A stretch of 64,000 nucleotides of DNA, from positions 523,689-587,688 of the forward strand of contig NZ_JBLWFH010000001.1 of assembly GCF_050306235.1 (NCBI RefSeq), given 5' to 3'. A model generated the notes under the pieces. The model was not told the DNA's origin and made no database searches. It worked only from the letters and a program-made list of their open reading frames with translations. Origin of the DNA: Glaciecola sp947496235. Its GTDB lineage: Bacteria; Pseudomonadota; Gammaproteobacteria; Enterobacterales; Alteromonadaceae. Below are positions 50,624 to 60,442 of the stretch, in pieces. The position numbers were made by a program, and so were the translations under genes. Each line of letters starts with the position of its first letter. Positions within the stretch are counted from its first letter, which is position 1.

Positions 50624-51933
50624 TGGAAGTCATTACAATAACATACCAAGACGATGTTGTTGGAGCAGTGAGTTTTGACACTGAAAAGGGACTTGGATCA
50701 TTTGAATATGATCCAGGATTCATAAAAAAAGGTGTCGAGCTGTCCCCAATCAAAATGCCATTATCGAATCGCATTTATAGCTTTCCCGAACTGGATTTCA
50801 ATACCTTTAAAGGACTACCAGGTTTAATAGCTGACTCCTTACCTGATGATTTTGGTAACGCAGTTCTCAACGCATGGGTTGCAGGTCAAGGTCGTTCACC
50901 GGGTGACATTACACCACTGCAACGCCTCCAATATACGGGAAAGCGAGGCATGGGAGCTCTTGAGTATGCGCCAGCTAAAAAGTTACGAAGCTTAAATGCT
51001 TCACAACAAGTAGAAATCCAATCGCTCGTTTCTATTGCACAAGAAATCTTAGATTCACGAGGTAATTTTGAAGTAGAACTCAAACAAAATGGCCAAGACG
51101 ATAGAGAGGCAATGCTGTCTTTATTATCAGTTGGCATGAGTGCGGGAGGAGCACGACCGAAAGCCGTATTAGCATTTAATGAAGATTTCACTCAAGTTCG
51201 CTCCGGCCAAGCCAAAGTGCCAAGTGGTTTTACTCATTATTTGATGAAATTTGACGGTGTTAGTGAACATAACAAAAATCAAGAAACCTTCGGTGACCCA
51301 TTAGGCTATGGAGCAATGGAGTTTGTTTATCATCTAATGGCAAACAAATGCGGTGTCGATATGATGCCATGCCGCTTACTCCAAGAAGGCAACCGACGCC
51401 ACTTTATTACACAACGGTTTGATCGAATTAAAAACAACAAGGTACACGTACAAACGCTAAACGGGCTTGCCCACGTTGATTATAAAAAGCCGGGGGCATT
51501 TTCTTACGCAGAGTTATTTGGCATTGCCAGACAATTGAAGCTTTCTGCTGTTGAAGCTGAGCAGCTATTCAAGCGCATGACGTTCAATATCATTGCTCGA
51601 AATCATGACGACCACTCAAAGAACTTTGCCTTTATTCTGAAAAAAGACAAATGGTCTCTCGCACCAGCTTATGATTTAGCTTATAGCTATAAACCTGGCA
51701 GTAAATGGGTGAACAGCCATTGGATGAGCTTGAATGGTAAAAGAGATAACTTTGCACGAAGTGATTTCTATAGTTTAGAGAAACTTAGCCCTGTTTTTAA
51801 CAAGAAAAAGATCGACGATATTATTGATGCAACGATTGAGCACGTATCAACTTGGCGTCAGCTTGCTGGGGAATGGGATGTGCCAAAAACACTGATAGAT
51901 GAAATACAAGAAAACTTGCGGCTCGATATTTAG
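50617..51933 (+). CDS. hipA: HipA-like Ser/Thr kinase toxin
   Basis: The 438-aa kinase has an N-terminal couple domain (VGAVSFDTEKGLGSFEYDPGFIKKGVELSPIKMPL) and a kinase core. ATP-binding features are SAGGARPKAVLAF and THYLMKFDG; the catalytic loop is IIARNHDDHSKNFAFI (~residue 325) and the metal-binding Asp is in APAYDLAYSY. HipA toxins phosphorylate an aminoacyl-tRNA synthetase and induce dormancy. All motifs look intact. hipBA modules occur in the traN-side hot spot of some SXT/R391 ICEs, probably stabilising the element. Confidence 0.88.
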   Translation: MVMEVITITYQDDVVGAVSFDTEKGLGSFEYDPGFIKKGVELSPIKMPLSNRIYSFPELDFNTFKGLPGLIADSLPDDFGNAVLNAWVAGQGRSPGDITPLQRLQYTGKRGMGALEYAPAKKLRSLNASQQVEIQSLVSIAQEILDSRGNFEVELKQNGQDDREAMLSLLSVGMSAGGARPKAVLAFNEDFTQVRSGQAKVPSGFTHYLMKFDGVSEHNKNQETFGDPLGYGAMEFVYHLMANKCGVDMMPCRLLQEGNRRHFITQRFDRIKNNKVHVQTLNGLAHVDYKKPGAFSYAELFGIARQLKLSAVEAEQLFKRMTFNIIARNHDDHSKNFAFILKKDKWSLAPAYDLAYSYKPGSKWVNSHWMSLNGKRDNFARSDFYSLEKLSPVFNKKKIDDIIDATIEHVSTWRQLAGEWDVPKTLIDEIQENLRLDI

Positions 51934-51967
51934 TTAGCAGTAAAGTAACTATTCCTGTGAGCAAAAA

Positions 51968-52055
51968 GGATGGCCTCTTATTTTGCAAAAACTCACCCTA
52001 ATTTACCACTAAGCTCACTTTCGTCTTACCACTCGTTGCATTTCCACTGAACCAC
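51968..52055. repeat. Left inverted end of the oleate hydratase module
   Basis: Begins GGATGGCCT (51968-51976) and carries TTACCACT at 52003-52010 and 52026-52033 plus a variant TTTCCACT near 52041. CGTCTTACCACTCGTTGCA (52022-52040) is an exact 19-bp inverse of 55634-55652. Multiple iterated end motifs resemble IS21-type termini, but no istA or istB is present. Confidence 0.65.
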
Positions 52056-52131
52056 AACCTTCAAGCCTGTAGACCACTAGTTTCATCAATCATCCAGCAA
52101 TTGAAAACATGTGAACCAATAGTTTCACTGT

Positions 52132-52755
52132 TCATCCACTACTTTCACGCGTGACGATCATGTTACGTAAAAAAGAGAGGAACACCTGATCTCGGGGCAA
52201 CGCTTCCTTAATCGATCCTTGTAACGCTAGTCCGGACCAGAGTGCGTAAAGACCTCTTGCGAGATCAAAAACTGGCATAACTGGGGTCAGATTGTGACGA
52301 TTAATCAGGTTTTCCAACAGAATGGAAAATTCTCGGAGACTCGCCATTTTAACTTTTTCACTACGCTCAGCGAAACTCGGGTCGCGTCGGGAATGAAGTT
52401 GCAGTTCAACGGAGAGAAGCGACCATTGTGGATCACGCGCCAGCTCCGACAGGCGGCAGGCCAATCGTTCCAATGCTCCATCGATACCTTCGCTATCTGA
52501 TTTAGATACTAGCTCTTGCATGAGGGAGACTTCCTGTTGGATATGTCTCTCTATGACTGAGAGCAAGAGTTCGTCTTTGCTTGTAAAGTTAGAGTAAAAC
52601 GCTCCCTGAGAAAAACCCGCACGTGCACAGAGGTTTCGCAGAGAGGCGGCAATTATTCCTCCTTCTGCGAACATGCGATTGGCGGCGTCAATTAGGCGAA
52701 CACGGGTTTGCTCTTGTTGTTCACGCCTCGTTAGGCGCCGAGCCGTATACGTCAT
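52132..52755 (-). CDS. TetR-family regulator of the oleate hydratase
   Basis: The 207-aa TetR protein has the N-terminal helix-turn-helix MFAEGGIIAASLRNLCARAGFSQGAFYSNFTSKDELLLSVIERHI (residues 28-72). It follows ohyA by 53 bases on the same strand, with a strong hairpin and GAGAGG ribosome site between, so the two are co-transcribed. It most likely represses its own operon through the TAGAC-N5-GTCTA palindrome upstream of ohyA. The ligand may be an unsaturated fatty acid. Confidence 0.85.
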   Translation of the reverse strand: MTYTARRLTRREQQEQTRVRLIDAANRMFAEGGIIAASLRNLCARAGFSQGAFYSNFTSKDELLLSVIERHIQQEVSLMQELVSKSDSEGIDGALERLACRLSELARDPQWSLLSVELQLHSRRDPSFAERSEKVKMASLREFSILLENLINRHNLTPVMPVFDLARGLYALWSGLALQGSIKEALPRDQVFLSFLRNMIVTRESSG

Positions 52756-52772
52756 TTTTAAATCCTCTCAAG

Positions 52773-52795
52773 CGACGCGCCGTTTTGGCGCGTCG
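52773..52795 (-). other. Intercistronic hairpin between ohyA and tetR
   Basis: CGACGCGCC (52773-52781) pairs perfectly with GGCGCGTCG (52787-52795). On the minus strand it lies directly before the GAGAGG ribosome site of the TetR gene, not before a T-run. It is therefore more likely an mRNA processing or stabilising structure than a terminator. Confidence 0.55.
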
Positions 52796-52807
52796 TTATC
52801 GTTTTGT

Positions 52808-54796
52808 TTACTTATCGTTATTAGAAAAGCTGCCGCGAAGCTTGGTAATCCAAGCTCCAATCCCTTTGACTGCCTCGCTTCCTTTACTCAAAATCTCTCC
52901 GACTTCCTGTGCCAGCATTTCATGTTTAGAGCTCTCAGAATCTGGTAAGGGGGGTAGGATATGAGCAAAATAAGTCTTATCGAGGAACCAGTGTAACAGA
53001 CGTTCGCCCATAAAGGGTTTACCATTATTCATCGCCCTTGCACCTTTAATCATGTTTCGGATGTCATATTGTGTTGGGCTAATATCCGGTACCTGTTTAG
53101 GAATGTTGAGTAGCTTATAGACTCCAATCCGTGCCGTGCGAATGGAAGTTTCCATAGTAAAAATAATGTCGTTTCTAGTCTCAACGAACTGCCCAACTAG
53201 ACCTAGATTGGTACACCCTTCAGGTACTGGCTGAGGTCGGTCTCCTGCCGCACGTTTCATAAATTGAGCGGTAATGTAAGGCATGAGGGCGGTGCGGACT
53301 TTTGTTCTGGCCGCAACTTCTTCCAATTCGTCTTCTATGCCGAGATGATGGCAGAGTTCTGCGAGAATCTCTTTACCAGTGCATTGCGGCATAGGTTTTT
53401 TCACAAAATTTCCGTCTTTGTCCATCAGCAGGCCATATACCCAAACTACCAACGTATCTTCAGGTTGGCCCGGGAAATGTGGCTGACGGTTGATGGTGAC
53501 ACTTAGAAACCAATTAGAATCGGTGAAGGTGATGATCCCACCTGTCACTGTTCGCCCTGAATAAGGATCGTTGACCGAAAGCTCCGTCAATTTATCCACC
53601 AGAGGAGAGGATTTACAGGTTAGCGTTGCGGATTCCCATATCGATTGATCAACGTCACCGTAAAACTTCTCTGGTTTACCAAATACGGGGGATTTTTCGG
53701 CAAGATTTTTCCAGAGGCTCCAACCGCTGTTCTCGCCTGGATCATGACGGTCTACCTTCAAATCTGGCACCGTATTCATGTCACCATAGGCGGTGTTTTC
53801 TGTCATTGACCCGGTGAGTGCAAAGACCAGGTCGCCATCCGCCACGTCAATGCGTTGCTCTTCGCCTGCTACGGCACAGAGTATACCCGTAACTGTTTTT
53901 TTGTCGCTAGACTCCGTCATCTCGAGGTCATATACGCGAGTTTCAAGCTGAAACTTCACCCCTTGGTCGCGTAGCATATTAGCTAACGGTTTAATGAAAG
54001 TATCGAACTGATTGTATTTCGGGAAGACAAGAACAGACATGTCACCAAATCCGTCAATGGAATCGAGGAAACGATGCATGTAGAGCTTAGTTTCTAATAA
54101 GCTATGACAGTTCTTAAAGGCAAACATACTGCGGAAAAGTGACCAAAAATTACTTTCAAGAAAGCCTGTGCTGAAGTATTCCTCAATGGTGATATCATCG
54201 AGCTCTTCTTTGCGTTTAAGGAGCAGTCGTATCATTTCACGCTGCTGGGATTTCGAGAGACCGAAGTCGGTGAAATCCATGATCTCTCCGCAGTTATGCA
54301 TTAATCTGGCTTTAGAATAATTCGGGTCGTTGTCGTTGACCATGCGATACTCATCGAGGACTGAATATCCTTCAGGCAATTCGACCGCGGGTACGTCCTG
54401 AAACATATCCCACAGAGTGTCGTAGTTCCAGTTCATTTCACGGCCTCCACGAACGATATACCCGTCTTCCGGGTTACCAGAACCGTCCATGGAGCCACCT
54501 TCGACCGCCATTTCTTCCAGAATAGTGATGTTTTCTGGCGGCATATGTGCATCCCGGATTAAGTAAAAGGCAGCGGCCAGACCACCAATACCACCACCAA
54601 CGATATAGGCTTTTCGTTTTTCCACGCCCGGGGTAGGTAAGGGGCGATGTCTTGCATAGGGGCCGATGAAATCATGCGGTGGCAACGTGTTTGGTGGTCG
54701 ATGATGCCAGTAACCGGAAGTTGCGTCGGGTTCGTGCTCGAATCCCTCGGGTGCAGTTTTTCTAATCTCGAAGCCTGGAATATTTGGGTTGGCCAT
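52808..54796 (-). CDS. ohyA: Oleate hydratase (myosin-cross-reactive antigen family)
   Basis: The 662-aa flavoprotein adds water to the cis-9 double bond of oleic and related unsaturated fatty acids to give 10-hydroxy acids. The FAD motif is YIVGGGIGGLAAAFYLIRDA (~residue 65), followed by the family-typical EEMAVEGGSMDGSGNPEDGYIVRGGREMNWNYDTLWDMFQD with the catalytic Glu region. MSVLVFPKYNQFDTF and a C-terminal helical segment KPFMGERLLHWFLDKTYFAHILPPLP are also present. GGAGATAG precedes the ATG. It detoxifies free unsaturated fatty acids in other bacteria. Confidence 0.93.
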   Translation of the reverse strand: MANPNIPGFEIRKTAPEGFEHEPDATSGYWHHRPPNTLPPHDFIGPYARHRPLPTPGVEKRKAYIVGGGIGGLAAAFYLIRDAHMPPENITILEEMAVEGGSMDGSGNPEDGYIVRGGREMNWNYDTLWDMFQDVPAVELPEGYSVLDEYRMVNDNDPNYSKARLMHNCGEIMDFTDFGLSKSQQREMIRLLLKRKEELDDITIEEYFSTGFLESNFWSLFRSMFAFKNCHSLLETKLYMHRFLDSIDGFGDMSVLVFPKYNQFDTFIKPLANMLRDQGVKFQLETRVYDLEMTESSDKKTVTGILCAVAGEEQRIDVADGDLVFALTGSMTENTAYGDMNTVPDLKVDRHDPGENSGWSLWKNLAEKSPVFGKPEKFYGDVDQSIWESATLTCKSSPLVDKLTELSVNDPYSGRTVTGGIITFTDSNWFLSVTINRQPHFPGQPEDTLVVWVYGLLMDKDGNFVKKPMPQCTGKEILAELCHHLGIEDELEEVAARTKVRTALMPYITAQFMKRAAGDRPQPVPEGCTNLGLVGQFVETRNDIIFTMETSIRTARIGVYKLLNIPKQVPDISPTQYDIRNMIKGARAMNNGKPFMGERLLHWFLDKTYFAHILPPLPDSESSKHEMLAQEVGEILSKGSEAVKGIGAWITKLRGSFSNNDK

Positions 54797-54822
54797 GAGC
54801 TATCTCCTTTTTTTATAATGAT

Positions 54823-54841
54823 TTTAGACTGAATGTCTAAA
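54823..54841. promoter_or_regulatory. TetR-type operator upstream of ohyA
   Basis: TTTAGAC-TGAAT-GTCTAAA has perfect 7-bp arms, 27 bp before the ohyA ATG. The core TAGAC-N5-GTCTA equals that of the six NemR-type boxes at 30.7-37.9 kb, although a different TetR protein is encoded next to it. Confidence 0.75.
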
Positions 54842-55226
54842 CACCTTGAATTTAAGAGTAGCATATAATTTCTGGATATCAATTGATATTTGAATTTCGA
54901 CTGATATTTAAAGTTGGCTTGTCGTAGATCAATATTGCGCAAGTTCAGTGTAATTGATCCGATCCCCCTCATAAGAACTATAATTGAACACACACTCTAA
55001 ATAACTTATATGGACACCTCATGGCGTCAACCTTTTTGACTCCGATAAGTGACAACTGACAGAATAGTTGCAAGCATATATTCGGCTTCAATGAGCCCTG
55101 ATGAAAATCCGCACTTCCCGTCCTCATTAGTTCCATGGCTTTTTCAGCCAAGTTATTTACCAGGTTTTCGGGAAGTCGGTTCTACCTGTCAGAACATCAA
55201 CTTACATTAACAACTTAAGTAAATTT
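54842..55226. other. AT-rich intergenic region upstream of ohyA
   Basis: I see no gene here. The first part should hold the ohyA promoter. Past about 55000 the sequence looks like leftover insertion-sequence flank leading into the IS110 remnant. Confidence 0.4.
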
Positions 55227-55540
55227 TCACACGGCTTTATATGACTCTCCTGTTTTAACTATCGCCCATGCCATCCGGGCATTTTTGTTCGCTAAAGCGA
55301 CAATGGCTTTGTTAATGCCACTTTGGCTGATAATTTTTTTCAACCAAATCTGTAACTTATCACATCGTTCCGATGGCAACTCTTTTACCCTATAAACCAC
55401 AGCTCTGGCACCATGGATCAACAACCCACGTAAATAGGAGTCTCCCCGTTTTGTGCTCCCTAAAAGCCGGACTTTGCCACCACTGCTACGTTCTTTCGGA
55501 ACAAGGCCAAGATAACCCCGCTCATAGCTTTTTACAGTAG
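55227..55540 (-). pseudogene. IS110-family transposase C-terminal remnant
   Basis: The minus strand reads GYLGLVPKERSSGGKVRLLGSTKRGDSYLRGLLIHGARAVVYRVKELP followed by LALANKNARMAWAIVKTGE-type residues to a stop at 55227. This is the Transposase_20 domain of IS110/IS1111 elements, containing the serine-associated GDSYLRGLLIHGAR motif. Only about 100 codons remain, without the N-terminal DEDD domain. Confidence 0.8.
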
Positions 55541-55616
55541 TAGTTTTATTGTGATGCTATCTGATAAAGGGACCGATTGATTATTGTCATGCCATTAGCA
55601 TCAAGAGCATTTCGTT

Positions 55617-55726
55617 TTTAGTGGTAAGTTGACTGCAACGAGTGGTAAGACGCTTTGAAATTAGTGGTAAAGAGCGACTGCAAAGAGGTGGTAAGTTAAA
55701 TGCCATTAACCAATTTCAGGCCATCC
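55617..55726. repeat. Right inverted end of the oleate hydratase module
   Basis: AGTGGTAA occurs at 55620-55627, 55641-55648 and 55663-55670, with GGTGGTAA at 55687-55694, a 21-24-bp period. The end finishes with AGGCCATCC (55718-55726), the exact inverse of 51968-51976. It also holds the 19-bp inverse of the left end (55634-55652). Confidence 0.65.
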
Positions 55727-55774
55727 CGAGCCAAACAACAATTTAGCACACACGGTTATGGTGAATTATCTGAA

Positions 55775-58700
55775 TCAATTATTCCCCGAAATTTCTTCCG
55801 TCGCCTCCTGACGCAGTTTCTGGGCATCCATTCCGTTTAGCCGCTCAATGGCTCTGTCTGCGGCACTTTGACGGTTTCCATCAACGTTTAGCGTACTTCC
55901 TGAGCCAGTGAGTCTTTCCAGATCCAGTGACGGTATTTCAGGTAGGTTGCCCGTGATCGACAAGATGCCTATCCATTCATCCAGATTGACTTGGCTCCAA
56001 TCTACCTGGTTTAACTGACTCGCGGTCAAACCTTCACAGTTTGGTGACTTGGCACTGCCCCAACCAAGACCCAATTGAGGACGTACTTGTTCTTGAATGA
56101 TCCGTGAAAGTGGCGAAGTAAAGCAGCAATATGACTGCCGTTTTTCAACACAGGCACCTAAGAACCTAGACTTGCAGTAAGAACCTACATAGTGGCAACT
56201 CTTCAATACCCGCTTAGCGTTCATCTCAAACTCACTCTGCTCACATTTCCAGATAAGTTGAATGAGGATCATGGTGACCGAATAAATCATGTAGGCCGTC
56301 ATAACCGTACTCAGAACCGCGCCCGCAGCGCCCCCCAGGGCAAAGTTACCGCCCGAAACGACACCATCGGCTCCAACCGCGCCACCAACGTTGCTAAACA
56401 GTGCCGATTGCGCCCCCGAACCAAAGGTCGTACCTACCCATTCAGCCGTTTTGTTGGTCAACACCTGCATAAAGCCAGTCGCAGCTTGCTCCGCTCCCGC
56501 GCCAGCAGCCGTTGATGGCCCAGCCCCCATGAGAGAGTCCCATGCAGACACAAAAGGCTCTTTAACCGCACTCCAGGTACTCGTTATCGGTTCCCTGAGC
56601 GTATTCCACGAACCATAGATTGCCGAAGACGGATTCATGGCCATGACTGCCGTATCAAGCTTGTTGACCGCCACTATCATCGTGATGTAGTCCGATAACG
56701 ACACGCCACTTGGCTTTTCACAGCAATCCACTATGCCGCCAACGGCTTTTTTGCACTGGCCAGCATTACCTTTAAAGACCGTACACTCGACGTTATCTTG
56801 GCCATCAGCGCCCGTGCATGACATATCATTGGTCATAAACTGCGCCGCATTAAGCATCGCAGCTGCTTCTGCAAAGTTAGCCTGCTTGATTGACTCTGGC
56901 TCTAAACAATCTGTGCCCATACAGCGAACTGGCCCCTCACAGTTGTATTGAGTTTCCATTCGAGCATTTTGCACTTCAACGCTTTGTCCGCAGTCATACA
57001 CCAAACTTTGGATATAACAGAAGCCTTCATGACCAGCCCCGCCTTCAGTGCATTCGGTTCTGACATACTGGCAGGCAGGGTTTTGCTCTAGCGCGGCACA
57101 CGTATTGGTGGTCGTGTTTTGTCCGTTATTGACGATGGTTTGTGTATTACCATTGGCATCTACCCAGCTATCTGAGCTGCCCATGTTGAACTCTGGATGA
57201 GCAGTCGAAGCATTGTAGGTCGCTCTTGCCCTCCAGCATGAGAGCCCCAGTCCATCAGAACTGCCGCGACTGGTTAAATGAGCAGGAGACGAAACTACCG
57301 CCGGATAAAGGCTTCCAAGTTTGGCCAACTCGCCACTACCAACCGTTAACCCATCGATTCGTTTTGTGCCCGTATCCAAACACTGCCACTGCACCGCAGT
57401 GAACTGATCTGTTTGCATCAAGCATTGGTCTATGCCCGGATCACTTGATTGATGAACAACGTCCTGCTCTAAGTACTTGCCGGAGAAGGTCAATGAAGCT
57501 CTCAGTTTCGCAGGAGCCAAACACTTCTGAACTTCTCGGCTGCAAGTATCGAAATCGACTTTATTCCAGCCGGATTCACATCTGGAACGAGTGACTTCCT
57601 GAGGTTCATGCCACGAAATAATCGACCCATTGACGACTTTACACAATGAACCAACCAAGGTTCCTTTTGGACAGGTCATTTCAGGGTATTTAATGGACGG
57701 TTTCGTCTCAGTCACCGTTTCCTTATTGCCCGTCAGTGAGAGTGTCGTTTTCCAGCCATTTGCCTTGGACGGCGACTCGGTGATTTTTATCTCAGTATTT
57801 TGATTATCAAACACTCTCAGCGTCGCGTTTCCAGTTTGCATGGTGCTGCTGTGCTGTGGAACAAAGCTGAGCGTTTCAGAGCTAAAGCAACCGCGCTCAA
57901 TGGACCAGCTTTGTTGATGGGTTTCAGCGGATACACGTCGCTCTAACTGACACTGAGTAAGCGTGCTGATCTTCTCGCATACCTGGTAATCCGGTACATG
58001 CTTGGTTTCAGTAAATGGCGTAATCGTCTGAGTAGGCTCACAGGCCTCAAAACTATTTGGCATAAGGTTGGATACCACACACTTTGGATCGCTGGTTTGC
58101 AAACCACAGTCATAGGTATCGGTAAAACGAATGCATTCACCTTTATCATTGGTTTCGGCACATACTGACGACATGAATCCACAGGAAGGATTCGCTTCAA
58201 GCACTTGGCAGGCCTGATTTTCAATCCCCTTATAGCTTTCGTCATCCACACTGACTTGTACACGCCGACACAAAGGCGATATGCCAGCAACTGGGCTTGG
58301 TGCAAAGTAGGATTCACAAACTGAAACACCATTGACCACCGTACATCCGTTGGTTGAAGACGGCTGATCCGTGCATTGAATGCTGTAGTCTGAAAACTTC
58401 GTCGGGATATCCGCTGCTTGTTCGATACAGGACTGTGGTGACCAACTATCATTCATCACCACCTTGGTTGGATCAAAACGCACCTTGATGCGTGCATACC
58501 CCTCACCACTGCCCGTAACCGATACGCGAATTTTTACCGGCACTTCTAAACCTGGTTCTACCGCTTTTAGCTTGGCAGTGAGATCGGTATTTGGATTGCG
58601 CTCCCAGCTGGTACTGAGCTCGCAGCGACCTGCCGTTTCTGGTGGAAAGTTATTGTTCGGCCCAGACCAGACTTTCTGATCGCCAAGCCACACTTGCATG

Positions 58701-59071
58701 TAGTCATCCCATTTGGCGTACTCAAGAACGGCTGAGGTAATCGCATCGGGATTCACGACTTTGAGTGTGATGGCCTGTTCAAACACCTTACAACGGCCAC
58801 TCCAGTAGTTGTCGCCAATTCGTCCTATCCAAACTTCAAGACACCCCTCACCACAAGAGCGAAGGTTCATCGGCCCTGAAACATGCTCAATGATGCCTGC
58901 CGTGTAATCGTGAGTAATAGTGCAGCTGTTAACCGCTGTATTGAGCCTGTCACATTGCTGGTAATTTGGGCTGCCTTCACCTTGAGACTCACAGCCGGGG
59001 AAGCTTTGGGTTAATTCACATGAGCCAACCCAATCTATCCACGACATCTGTACCGGTGGATGGCCTTGCAC
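55775..59071 (-). pseudogene. traN: TraN, conjugation mating-pair stabilisation protein, 5'-truncated
   Basis: About 1090 codons of a very cysteine-rich protein typical of SXT/R391 TraN (repeats such as NAACxxLExNPxCxYV, CSREVQKC, DCCEKPSG). The C-terminus has a possible hydrophobic segment (GAAGAVLSTVMTAYMIYSVTMILIQLIW). TraN is an outer-membrane adhesin for mating-pair stabilisation. It should start with a signal peptide, but the frame opens at a GTG at 59071 or ATG at 59047 (SWIDWVGSCELTQSF), with an upstream stop and no signal sequence. The 5' end was lost in the deletion that joined it to int, so the product is not expected to be exported. Confidence 0.85.
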
Positions 59072-59091
59072 CAGATGGTGACGTTACGTCT

Positions 59092-59166
59092 ATGAGTACA
59101 GCGCCAGAACCCAAAGCAGAAACACGTAAACAATCATTAAAATCAAAACTAGGGCTGGGCTTATAA
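59092..59166 (+). pseudogene. 3' remnant of a gene normally upstream of int
   Basis: A plus-strand frame ends STAPEPKAETRKQSLKSKLG(LGL) with TAA at 59164-59166, one base before the int ATG, the tight spacing expected for a translationally coupled upstream gene. Further upstream this frame runs antisense into traN, so the deletion junction should lie between about 59030 and 59091. The identity of the lost gene is not recognised. Confidence 0.45.
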
Positions 59167-59167
59167 C

Positions 59168-60409
59168 ATGGCGTTATCAGTTAGCTGGCTCGATGCCAGG
59201 TTAAATAAAGAAGCAAAAGAAACCGTAGTAAAAGCCGACCGAGATGGGCTAAGTGCTCGGGTATCGCCCAAGGGCAAAATTGTTTTTCAGTTTCGTTATC
59301 GGTTCGATGGCAAGCAACAGCGGGTAGACATAGGTACTTACCCCCTTATGAAGCTTGCTGAAGCCAGGAATGAGCTGGATAGGTTAAGGGCAGTACTTGA
59401 TCAAGGCCGAAACCCCAAGCTCTACCTACAGCAGGAACGGGCTAAGTATTCTGCTAATCAAAGCTTCGAATCGATTTTTCGAGACTGGATAGACTCTGCC
59501 GGTAAGCAAGGACTAAAGGAGAAAACGTGGCACTACCAAAAACGCAGCAGTGAAATATACTTGCTGCCCCGACTTGGCAAGTACCCATTAACTGACATCA
59601 ATGAATTGTCCTTGCGAAATTGTCTTCGTGAGGTTTCGGAGTCGTCCCCTTCAAACACAGAACGTCTGGTGTCTGTGCTGCACAAGTTTTATGACTGGCT
59701 GATTGATGAACAAATTTTGGAAATTAACGCTGCCGCTGGGATCACAGCAAAAAAGGTTGGCGGTAAAAAAGGAAAACGAACTCGGGTGCTAAATGACAAC
59801 GAGATCAGGATACTTTGGCGCTATTTGCACGAGTCAAAAATCACTGAGAAGAATCGCATCTACATAAAACTGCTTCTCTTATTGGGAGGGCGCAAGGGCG
59901 AACTCATTCAAGCTGAAAAGCATCACTTTGACTTGCAATCTGCAATGTGGACAGTGCCCATAGAGATCCGCAAACAAGGTGAGAAAATTGGAGCGCCGAT
60001 CATGCGGCCATTGATTAGGCCTGCTATCGAGCTGATTGAACTGGCGATGCAGATGAGCAAATCAACTTACTTGTTTCCCGCGAACGGACAAGAAGAGCTT
60101 GCCACAAATGGCTTTGATACCACTATTCCTAACAATGTGAAAATCTGGGCTCGCAGATCGCTCGGTATTGAGATGGAACACTGGTCTATGCATGATCTTC
60201 GCAGAACGATGCGAACGCGAATGTCTGCCATCACGACGCAAGAAGTTGCCGAGTTGATGATTGGCCACAGCAAAAAAGGGTTGGATGCTATCTACAACCA
60301 ATATCAGTACCTGGATGAAATGCGTCATGCTTACGACGTTTGGTATCAACAGCTAGAGACCATCATCGAGCCGACAGGCTTTCCATTCAACTGGCGTTTC
60401 GGACAATAA
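59168..60409 (+). CDS. int: ICE tyrosine-recombinase integrase
   Basis: The 413-aa integrase has an N-terminal arm-binding DUF4102-like domain (SVSWLDARLNKEAKETVVKADRDGLSARVSPKGKIVFQFRYRF) and a core-binding domain (ESIFRDWIDSAGKQGLKEKTWHYQKR). In the catalytic domain Arg is in LLLGGRKGELIQ (~residue 242), HDLRRTMRTRM gives H-x-x-R (~340), and GHSKKGLDAIYNQYQYL gives His and the Tyr nucleophile (~375). It integrates the circular ICE into prfC. The gene is complete and convergent with xis. Confidence 0.95.
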   Translation: MALSVSWLDARLNKEAKETVVKADRDGLSARVSPKGKIVFQFRYRFDGKQQRVDIGTYPLMKLAEARNELDRLRAVLDQGRNPKLYLQQERAKYSANQSFESIFRDWIDSAGKQGLKEKTWHYQKRSSEIYLLPRLGKYPLTDINELSLRNCLREVSESSPSNTERLVSVLHKFYDWLIDEQILEINAAAGITAKKVGGKKGKRTRVLNDNEIRILWRYLHESKITEKNRIYIKLLLLLGGRKGELIQAEKHHFDLQSAMWTVPIEIRKQGEKIGAPIMRPLIRPAIELIELAMQMSKSTYLFPANGQEELATNGFDTTIPNNVKIWARRSLGIEMEHWSMHDLRRTMRTRMSAITTQEVAELMIGHSKKGLDAIYNQYQYLDEMRHAYDVWYQQLETIIEPTGFPFNWRFGQ

Positions 60410-60412
60410 AAT

Positions 60413-60442
60413 AAAAGAAAGAGGCTCAGTCCTCTTTCTTTT
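60413..60442. terminator. Bidirectional terminator between int and xis
   Basis: AAAAGAAAGAGG (60413-60424) and CCTCTTTCTTTT (60431-60442) form a perfect 12-bp stem with loop CTCAGT, flanked by A/T tracts. It overlaps the last codons of xis. Confidence 0.8.

Noticed and set aside
54559..54993. 144-codon minus-strand frame overlapping the ohyA start
   Set aside because: It is out of frame with the clear oleate hydratase start and contains no known motif.
58966..59166. 66-codon plus-strand frame leading into int as an intact gene
   Set aside because: Its first part is antisense to conserved traN sequence; only the last ~24 codons look like a real protein end, so I list a remnant instead.
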